Below are positions 15,684-20,665 of a stretch of DNA of 20,665 nt, piece by piece (the stretch's first letter is position 1; each line of letters starts with the position of its first letter). Origin of the DNA: ChocPot-Mid sp043804925 (GTDB lineage Bacteria; Bacteroidota; Ignavibacteria; Kapaibacteriales; UBA2268). The position numbers and the translations under genes were made by a program. Where the stretch lies: assembly GCA_043804925.1 (NCBI GenBank), contig JAZDIP010000085.1:1-20665 (forward strand), given 5' to 3'. The notes under the pieces were generated by a model. It was not told where the DNA came from. It saw only the letters and a list, made by a program, of their open reading frames with translations, and did no database searches.

Positions 15684-16961
15684 TTAGGCACCAACCAATG
15701 CTTTATACTTAGCTGTCGGCAAAGATTTCGGACGTGTGATTGGATATCCCATAGCGCGTGCTACGACACCCTGTGCACAAATACCCAAAGCTCTCGAAAT
15801 GCTGAACAATACAGTATAGTAACTGAATTCTTTCATTCCGTAATGGTAGAGCAATCCACCTGAGCCGGCATCAACATTTGGCCATGGGTCTTTAATCTTT
15901 TGAACCTGAGCCAAAACTTTAGGAACAACGTCAAATACTCTGGCTACTGTTTGGAATACAGGGTCATCCGCACAATATTGTTTACCGAATGCCAAGAAAG
16001 CATCAAATCTTGGGTCTGTAATTCTTAGAACTGCATGACCGTAACCCGGAACAACTTTACCTGAAGCTAAAGTTTCTTCAGCGAACTTGTACAATTGTTC
16101 TTCTGATGGAGCACCGTTGAATTTCTTCATTGTTTCCAAAACCCATCCCAAACATTCTTGATTTGCCAAGCCGTGTAATGGACCTGCTAATCCGTTCAAG
16201 CCGGCTGAGAGTGAATAGTATAAGTCTGATAATGCTGAGCTAACTGTTGAGGCAGTATAAGCACTAACATTGCCACCTTCGTGGTCGCAATGCAATGTGA
16301 GGTACAATCTCATTAATTTTGAGAATTCGCCGTTTGGATCCGGTAAGCCAAGCATGTGGACATAATTTCCTGCCCAATCCATACTCTTATCTGCTTCAAT
16401 CCTTGGACCTTTGTTGAATCTTTTGCGGTAAACATAAGCACCGATTGCAGGTAATTTTGCAATGATGTCCATCATATCTTCGTAAGTAGGGTCCCAATAT
16501 TCCGGTTTCGGCATACCTTCAGCGTATCTCTTGGCATACTTGGATTCTTTTTGCATAACCAAAACGGCAGTATTGAACATTGCCATCGGGTGAGAATCTG
16601 CAGGCATAGCATCAAGCACAGCCCAAACATAAGCAGGAACATTTTCCCGTGATTTTAAATCAGCTTGAAGTTCTTTTAATTCTGCATCGTTAGGAAGTTC
16701 ACCTGTTAAAAGCAACCAAAGAATTTCTTCAGGCAGCTTATCGGTAATGTGTTTCAATTCGATACCGCGAATAATCAAACCTTTATCCGGTGGCACTTCA
16801 GATGTATCACAAACCAAACCTTTTACTCCTCTCAAGCCACCATAAGCTTGAGCCAAAGTAACTTTAGATACTTCTTTATCGCCGTTAGCTTTTAAAAAAG
16901 CGGCGATGTCAGCTTTTTCCTCTGCGAATTTCTTCGCTAATTTTTCCTTTAGAATTGACAT
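15684..16961 (-). CDS. gltA: Citrate synthase, eukaryote-type (type I)
   Basis: This enzyme condenses oxaloacetate with acetyl-CoA to citrate, the entry step of the TCA cycle. The 425-residue sequence is of the mitochondrial-like group, not the usual bacterial GltA or the short archaeal form. It has 'HCDHEGGNVSAYTASTV', 'GLAGPLHGLANQE', 'PGYGHAVLR' and 'NVDAGSGGLL'. The catalytic residues H263, H309 and D364 lie at a constant offset of 11 from pig citrate synthase (H274, H320, D375). Oxaloacetate-binding H227 matches pig H238. Where pig has histidine after NVDA, this protein has glycine. A strong AAGGAGAGA ribosome site stands at about 16966-16974. Mdh, which makes its substrate, is next downstream. 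Such type I enzymes are known from some bacteria, including Geobacter. Confidence 0.96.
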   Translation of the reverse strand: MSILKEKLAKKFAEEKADIAAFLKANGDKEVSKVTLAQAYGGLRGVKGLVCDTSEVPPDKGLIIRGIELKHITDKLPEEILWLLLTGELPNDAELKELQADLKSRENVPAYVWAVLDAMPADSHPMAMFNTAVLVMQKESKYAKRYAEGMPKPEYWDPTYEDMMDIIAKLPAIGAYVYRKRFNKGPRIEADKSMDWAGNYVHMLGLPDPNGEFSKLMRLYLTLHCDHEGGNVSAYTASTVSSALSDLYYSLSAGLNGLAGPLHGLANQECLGWVLETMKKFNGAPSEEQLYKFAEETLASGKVVPGYGHAVLRITDPRFDAFLAFGKQYCADDPVFQTVARVFDVVPKVLAQVQKIKDPWPNVDAGSGGLLYHYGMKEFSYYTVLFSISRALGICAQGVVARAMGYPITRPKSLPTAKYKALVGA

Positions 16962-17284
16962 AAATCTCTCCTTTTATTTGTTGAAAAGAACATTTAATTA
17001 TTACCAATTTGAATTTATATGTTTAATGATAATATCCGTTTATTAAAAATCAGCAGCAGCCATTAAAAAATTCAATTTAAATATATCCAATTTTTTAGAG
17101 ATTTCCTATTTTTCAAGAACTAATCTTAATTTAATATTTTTCAAGTACTTAGTAGAATATTAAATCTTTAGGAAATTACACACTCCGTATCATTGAAATT
17201 ATGAAAAAAAGAATTTAAAAGCAACTCTTTTTAATCGAAAATTCAAAATTTATCGTGAACTATGTAATCACTGTGTAGTATTTT
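16962..17284. other. Intergenic region upstream of citrate synthase
   Basis: This gap carries the citrate synthase ribosome site (AAGGAGAGA on the minus strand) at its left end and should hold that gene's promoter. The rest is AT-rich. No CAAAnnTA (minus-strand TAnnTTTG), hairpin terminator for the SMR gene or small gene was found. Confidence 0.5.
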
Positions 17285-17614
17285 TTACGATGTGAGTTTT
17301 AAACCGACAATTGCGAAAATAATCAAAAGTACAAGAAAAATTCTGATTAAAGTCAATGGCTCGTTGAATAAGATTATTCCCATAATAACGGTACTTGCCG
17401 CACCGATACCTGTCCAAACAGCATAAGCAGTGCCGATGGGAATTGTTTTAACGGCTAAAGACAGCAGGTAAACGCTAACAGCCATAGCTCCAAATGTCCA
17501 AATACTTGGGAGAAGTTTTGTAAATCCCTCAGTATATTTCAAACCGACTGCCCAAACCATCTCGAAGATTCCGGCAATTATTAAATAAAGCCATGCTAAA
17601 GTTGTTGTGTTAAT
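17285..17614 (-). CDS. Small multidrug resistance (SMR) family exporter, Gdx/SugE-like, probable ATT start
   Basis: The protein is a four-helix SMR exporter. The motif 'IPIGTAYAVWTGIGA' is typical of the guanidinium exporters (Gdx, formerly SugE), not of EmrE-type drug pumps. It would act as an antiparallel or dual-topology dimer exchanging substrate for protons. From the first ATG (17560) only 91 residues would be made, lacking most of helix 1 and the essential proton-binding glutamate. The frame continues upstream without a stop and encodes 'LAWLYLIIAGIFE', the expected helix 1 with that glutamate, back to a stop at 17624-17626. No ATG, GTG or TTG lies in this extension. An ATT at 17614-17612, seven bases after AGGA, is the best start and gives 109 residues, normal for the family; the glutamate is then residue 18. 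No guanidine riboswitch was recognised. Confidence 0.8.
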   Translation of the reverse strand: MNTTTLAWLYLIIAGIFEMVWAVGLKYTEGFTKLLPSIWTFGAMAVSVYLLSLAVKTIPIGTAYAVWTGIGAASTVIMGIILFNEPLTLIRIFLVLLIIFAIVGLKLTS

Positions 17615-17621
17615 ATTTGTA

Positions 17622-17625
17622 TCCT
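17622..17625 (-). promoter_or_regulatory. Ribosome-binding site deciding the SMR start
   Basis: AGGA on the minus strand is followed by seven bases and then the ATT codon at 17614. No equivalent site precedes the later ATG at 17560, which supports initiation at ATT. Confidence 0.5.
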
Positions 17626-17728
17626 ATTGCAAAATTTTAAAAAGCAGAGCTAATTTCTAAATAGTAATTCTGAACAAAACGTAGTGAAGTGAAGAATCCA
17701 GAAACTCCATCACAATATATAACTTTTT

Positions 17729-17893
17729 TCAAATAAGAATGCTGGATTTTACTTGTAAATAGTCCTCAATTGCTTTCTTGATATTAGCAATTGCTTCTTC
17801 TTCGGTATCACCTTGAGAAGCACAACCCGGAAGGTCTTCGCACCATACTGCGTAACCTTCTTCACTTTTTACCATTCTTATTTTATAATTCAT
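17729..17893 (-). CDS. HicB-like antitoxin-family protein (54 aa), no HicA partner
   Basis: This short gene encodes a HicB/UPF0150-type fold. An N-terminal strand 'YKIRMVKSEEGYAVWCEDLPGC' (residues 3-24, two strands and turn) leads to 'ASQGDTEEEAIANIKKAIEDYL', the conserved helix of the family. The start is firm because GGAGG (17899-17903) stands five bases upstream. HicB proteins usually neutralise HicA mRNA interferases and often carry a DNA-binding C-terminus. This one has no C-terminal DNA-binding part, and no hicA-like gene lies beside it. It sits 82 bases after the YgiT-type gene on the same strand. It may be a solo HicB-like protein unrelated to toxin control. Confidence 0.85.
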   Translation of the reverse strand: MNYKIRMVKSEEGYAVWCEDLPGCASQGDTEEEAIANIKKAIEDYLQVKSSILI

Positions 17894-17975
17894 AAAAACC
17901 TCCAATTTATAAGTTAAACGGCATTATAAATGAATTATTTGATAATTCTCATTCAGAAATTTCAAATAAATTTAT

Positions 17976-18203
17976 TCATGCAAATTCGAGAACAGCAGTT
18001 TCGATTTTCTCTACAACACGAACGTTGTTATCAATCAAGTCCCTAACCGTTTTATAAGTTTCAGGTGAAAAATATGGCTCATCACATCTTGAACAAACCT
18101 CAGCAGGAATGTTCTTAACCAGATAAATTTTATCCTCGATTCTAAAAATATTTTCAATATATTTTTGTTCAAATTTTTCACTTCCGCAATTATGGCATTT
18201 CAT
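17976..18203 (-). CDS. YgiT-type zinc-finger protein (75 aa)
   Basis: Two CxxC pairs (C3-C6 and C37-C40) frame a beta-rich stretch ending in 'NIPAEVCSRCDEPYFSPET'. This is the signature of the YgiT-type zinc-finger family, related to the zinc-binding N-terminal domain of the MqsA antitoxin. Members are often paired with a small DUF4258 toxin-like gene; none was found here. The C-terminal helix 'TYKTVRDLIDNNVRVVEKIE' may serve dimer or partner contact. The helix-turn-helix part of full MqsA is absent. The gene begins 17 bases after the DUF4349 lipoprotein gene stops, so they are probably cotranscribed. Confidence 0.85.
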   Translation of the reverse strand: MKCHNCGSEKFEQKYIENIFRIEDKIYLVKNIPAEVCSRCDEPYFSPETYKTVRDLIDNNVRVVEKIETAVLEFA

Positions 18204-18220
18204 TTTTATTATATTTGTTG

Positions 18221-19048
18221 TTACTTTTTTTGAGATTTTTTAATAAATTTTCTTATTAAGAAAAAAGCTGTAATCAGAATGAGTAAAATAGGCCATATTG
18301 ATACAAAACCTAATATAATATTCAAAGTTAAATTCCATCCTTCTTCCAATGATATTATAATGCTTTTAAAAAAGCCCGGAGATTCATTGTCTTTCTTGAA
18401 TTCATCAGTTATAAAATCAATATTTAGGAAATAAAACTTTATTTGATAATCTTTTTTTACTAAGGAACCTGATAAACGATCAATATCTTCCTGTACATCA
18501 GATATTTTTTCTTCAATTTCCAATAAATCATTGATTTTTTTTGCTTTTTTTAATAATTCCAGACATTTATCAATATATGCTTTTTTGCTTTTTAACCTTG
18601 AATCTATGTCATAGTAACTTTCTGTAAAATCTTCCAATGAAATATTTATTGTTTCAGGTTTACCAAATTGTGATTGTAAATCTTTTATGAAAGTTTCAAA
18701 ATAACCAGCAGGAATATTTAATTGAAAATTATAAGTCCCATAATAACTTTTCTCATACTTCTCAGAAATCAAAGAACTGTGATATTTCTTTAATAGACTG
18801 TCAGTGTATTTTTTACATTTCTCTAAATCATTTCTCTTGAATTTAATATACCCGTTTTTTGTAATTTTACGAGATTGCTTATATTTTTGATAATCTGAAG
18901 ATGATGTCCCAGATTGGGCTAATTTTATTAATTTCAATGGATGAAATTCTTTTTTTAGATTTTCTTGTTCATCATATTTTTTTGAATTACAAGAATACAT
19001 AAAAATTATAATAAAAAGCGAAGCTGATGCAAGTATTAACTTTTTCAT
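18221..19048 (-). CDS. DUF4349-family lipoprotein with C-terminal membrane helix
   Basis: A signal ending in lipobox MYSC (C20) makes this a lipoprotein. The exported domain (about 60-215) fits DUF4349: 'NGYIKFKRNDLEK' opens it, then 'LNIPAGYFETFIKDLQSQFG', 'SLEDFTESYYDIDSRLKSKKAYIDK' and the coiled-coil 'LLEIEEKISDVQEDIDRLSGSL'. A membrane helix lies at about 243-267, followed by a short basic tail ('RKFIKKSQKK'), so the protein would be held both by its lipid and by this helix, which is usual for the family. The function is not established. It heads a minus-strand run of four small genes that continues with the YgiT-type and HicB-like proteins and the SMR exporter. Confidence 0.85.
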   Translation of the reverse strand: MKKLILASASLFIIIFMYSCNSKKYDEQENLKKEFHPLKLIKLAQSGTSSSDYQKYKQSRKITKNGYIKFKRNDLEKCKKYTDSLLKKYHSSLISEKYEKSYYGTYNFQLNIPAGYFETFIKDLQSQFGKPETINISLEDFTESYYDIDSRLKSKKAYIDKCLELLKKAKKINDLLEIEEKISDVQEDIDRLSGSLVKKDYQIKFYFLNIDFITDEFKKDNESPGFFKSIIISLEEGWNLTLNIILGFVSIWPILLILITAFFLIRKFIKKSQKK

Positions 19049-19146
19049 AATTTATCCAAAATTTATTTAATAACCGTAAATTTCTGAGATTTTATTGCCA
19101 AGATATTTTAAACCTTCCATAATCTATCCTAATCCTTAATCAATCC

Positions 19147-19169
19147 CTGTCAGATGTAACATCTGGCAG
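19147..19169. repeat. 23-base palindromic intergenic element, copy 2
   Basis: CTGTCAGATGTAACATCTGGCAG is nearly a perfect inverted repeat (only one T-G pair interrupts the stem apart from the single central base) and matches copy 1 at 11718-11740 at 21 of 23 positions. It lies between the glmM stop and the DUF4349 gene. Confidence 0.75.
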
Positions 19170-19231
19170 AACATATCCATAATCATTAACAATTACCAAT
19201 TGTCCTTAATCAATTAATTTACGAAGTAAAT

Positions 19232-20608
19232 TTACATCTTCTCGCAAATCTTCATCATCGTTTTGACAAGATTTTTAGCTTCCTTGGGATTTTGGTCTTC
19301 TGCTATTATTCTTACGATAGGTTCTGTATTCGATGCCCTTGCCTGCACCCAGCTTTCGGGAAACAGTATTTTAATACCATCACCCTTGACAGGTTTGCCA
19401 TTTGGAAATTGCTCGATGACAGCATTGTAAAATTTACTTAAATCGCCGTGAAATACACATCTCTTTTTAATCATATTATACATCGGCAAATTATTATTAG
19501 CTTCAGACAAAGAAAATTTGTTCACAGCCAAATGAAAAAGTATCAGGGCAGTACCAACCAGTGAATCACGCCCATAATGACAGGAAGGTAAAATCACACC
19601 GCCGCTTCCTTCCCCGCCGATTACTGCATTGAATTTTTTCATTGCCTTTACAACATTGATTTCACCAACAGCAGACCTCTCCAGTTTAGCCCCGTATTTT
19701 TCACAAATATCATCAACTGTTCTCGTAGTTGATTGATTCACAACAACAACGGGAACCTTTGTAATAAATTTAAATTTATTTATGTTGGAAAGGACAGTTT
19801 CAGTTGCAAGAGTGATTGTTCTTTCTTCACCGATTGGTTCTCCATTTTCATTAATTAATGCCAAGCGGTCTGCATCCGGGTCAACGGCAATGCCTAAATC
19901 GGCACCTGTTTTTTTAACTTCTTCGGCAAGTGCTGTGAGATTTATACTTAAAGGTTCCGGTGTATGTGGAAAATTTCCGGTTTCGTTGCAATACAATTCA
20001 AAAACTTCACAGCCAAGTTTCTTGAGCAACATTGGAATAGCTTTTGAACCCGATGCATTGACAGCATCAACAACAACTTTAAATTTTCTCTCTTTAATTT
20101 TCTTAACGGCATCTGCTGTAAATAAAGGTGTATTGATTACTGATTGAATATGATTTTTGATGGCATAATTATCAAAAATTACTTCCGGAAAAATCAACTG
20201 CTTTGAAAAATTAAAAGCCCCGTATTTTTCAGCTTTCCAAAGCTGTGTATTCTCCAACATGTCTAAAAAAACACCTTCATTATTAATGAACTTCAATCCA
20301 TTCCATTCTTCGGAATTATGTGAAGCTGTGATAGATATTCCTCCGGCGGCTTTTCTCTGTTCAATTGATATTTGCACTGTAGGAGTTGGTACGATTCCAA
20401 TAAACCTGACCTGCCTGCTACATGCAAGCAAAGTTCCGTTTACTATCTTTTTAATCCAGTTACCGGAAGGCCTTCCGTCCATTCCAACAATAACTTCTCC
20501 TTTGGGTAAAAGAGTTTCAAATGCAGCAACATAATTAGAAATAACATTTGGCAACAAACTATCTCCAAGAGTTGCCCTCAAACCGGATATGGAACGTATG
20601 AATGGCAT
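19232..20608 (-). CDS. glmM: Phosphoglucosamine mutase
   Basis: This alpha-D-phosphohexomutase probably converts glucosamine-6-phosphate to glucosamine-1-phosphate for UDP-GlcNAc, and so for peptidoglycan and lipopolysaccharide. The four conserved sites are present: the phosphoserine loop TASHN (S96), the metal loop DPDADR (D243, D245, D247), the sugar-binding loop GEGSGG (333-337, starting from G332), and the phosphate-binding loop RASNTEP (424-430). The opening 'IRSISGLRATLGD' is of the GlmM type found in Bacteroidota, where 'SISGIRGTIGG' is common; here the usual G of RG is alanine. At 458 residues it is full length. A related phosphomannomutase/phosphoglucomutase role cannot be excluded from sequence. 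GAGGAGA at 20613-20619 supports the ATG at 20608. Confidence 0.92.
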   Translation of the reverse strand: MPFIRSISGLRATLGDSLLPNVISNYVAAFETLLPKGEVIVGMDGRPSGNWIKKIVNGTLLACSRQVRFIGIVPTPTVQISIEQRKAAGGISITASHNSEEWNGLKFINNEGVFLDMLENTQLWKAEKYGAFNFSKQLIFPEVIFDNYAIKNHIQSVINTPLFTADAVKKIKERKFKVVVDAVNASGSKAIPMLLKKLGCEVFELYCNETGNFPHTPEPLSINLTALAEEVKKTGADLGIAVDPDADRLALINENGEPIGEERTITLATETVLSNINKFKFITKVPVVVVNQSTTRTVDDICEKYGAKLERSAVGEINVVKAMKKFNAVIGGEGSGGVILPSCHYGRDSLVGTALILFHLAVNKFSLSEANNNLPMYNMIKKRCVFHGDLSKFYNAVIEQFPNGKPVKGDGIKILFPESWVQARASNTEPIVRIIAEDQNPKEAKNLVKTMMKICEKM

Positions 20609-20665
20609 AGTCTCTCCTCAATTAGTGAATTTTTATTATTTTTTCAATTATTAATAATATATTTT

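Noticed and set aside
17615..17728. Guanidine riboswitch upstream of the SMR exporter
   Set aside because: Gdx exporters are often riboswitch-controlled, but no paired ACGR-loop hairpins or ykkC-type core could be recognised by eye.
19216..19232. Small inverted repeat (AATTTAC, loop GAA, GTAAATT) at the end of glmM
   Set aside because: It is a perfect seven-pair stem but AT-only apart from one pair and has no T run on the minus strand, so a terminator call is not supported.
19782..20534. Plus-strand open frames inside glmM
   Set aside because: They are antisense to the conserved metal and phosphoserine loops and have no independent support.

Overview
The window is a 20.7 kb, AT-rich bacterial chromosomal segment from the Bacteroidota/FCB side of the tree. 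The assignment is an inference from four things: a secreted protease ending in a type IX secretion (T9SS) sorting domain, lipoproteins and outer-membrane barrels ending in aromatic residues, a TAnnTTTG-like -7 element, and a eukaryote-type citrate synthase beside an LDH-like malate dehydrogenase. An Ignavibacteria or Kapabacteria-like relative would fit. No tRNA, rRNA, CRISPR array or intact insertion sequence was seen.

Layout. 1-553 has no credible gene and is a mosaic of short degenerate repeats. 554-1917 (minus) holds a putative nuclease (helix-hairpin-helix-like motif plus PD-(D/E)XK-like domain) followed by a small zinc-binding protein. 2274-6830 (plus) holds a propionyl-CoA-type carboxyltransferase, a FemAB/GNAT-like transferase, an exported protein closely followed by purN, and a four-helix membrane protein with a TTG start. 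6849-6985 is a decayed copy of the 3' end and terminator of mdh. 7079-10794 (plus) looks like one operon: ECF sigma factor, an anti-sigma factor that appears to span both membranes and end in an outer-membrane barrel, a second barrel, and a lipoprotein beta-propeller. 10854-14204 (minus) holds a lipoprotein and an 813-residue trypsin-like protease with a T9SS signal. 14546-16961 (minus) holds mdh and citrate synthase, two consecutive TCA-cycle enzymes. 17285-19048 (minus) holds a guanidinium-type SMR exporter with no standard start codon at the expected place, a solo HicB-like protein, a solo YgiT-type zinc-finger protein and a DUF4349 lipoprotein. 19232-20608 (minus) is glmM.

The gene set combines central metabolism (propionyl-CoA carboxylation, TCA cycle, purine and amino-sugar synthesis) with envelope and secretion functions. 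The best candidate for a little-described system is the sigma/anti-sigma operon at 7079-10794. Its anti-sigma factor resembles the dual membrane-spanning (Dma) class reported from Bacteroides. Other notable signals are the mdh relic, the probable ATT start of the SMR gene, two kinds of palindromic intergenic element, and a family of related terminator hairpins.
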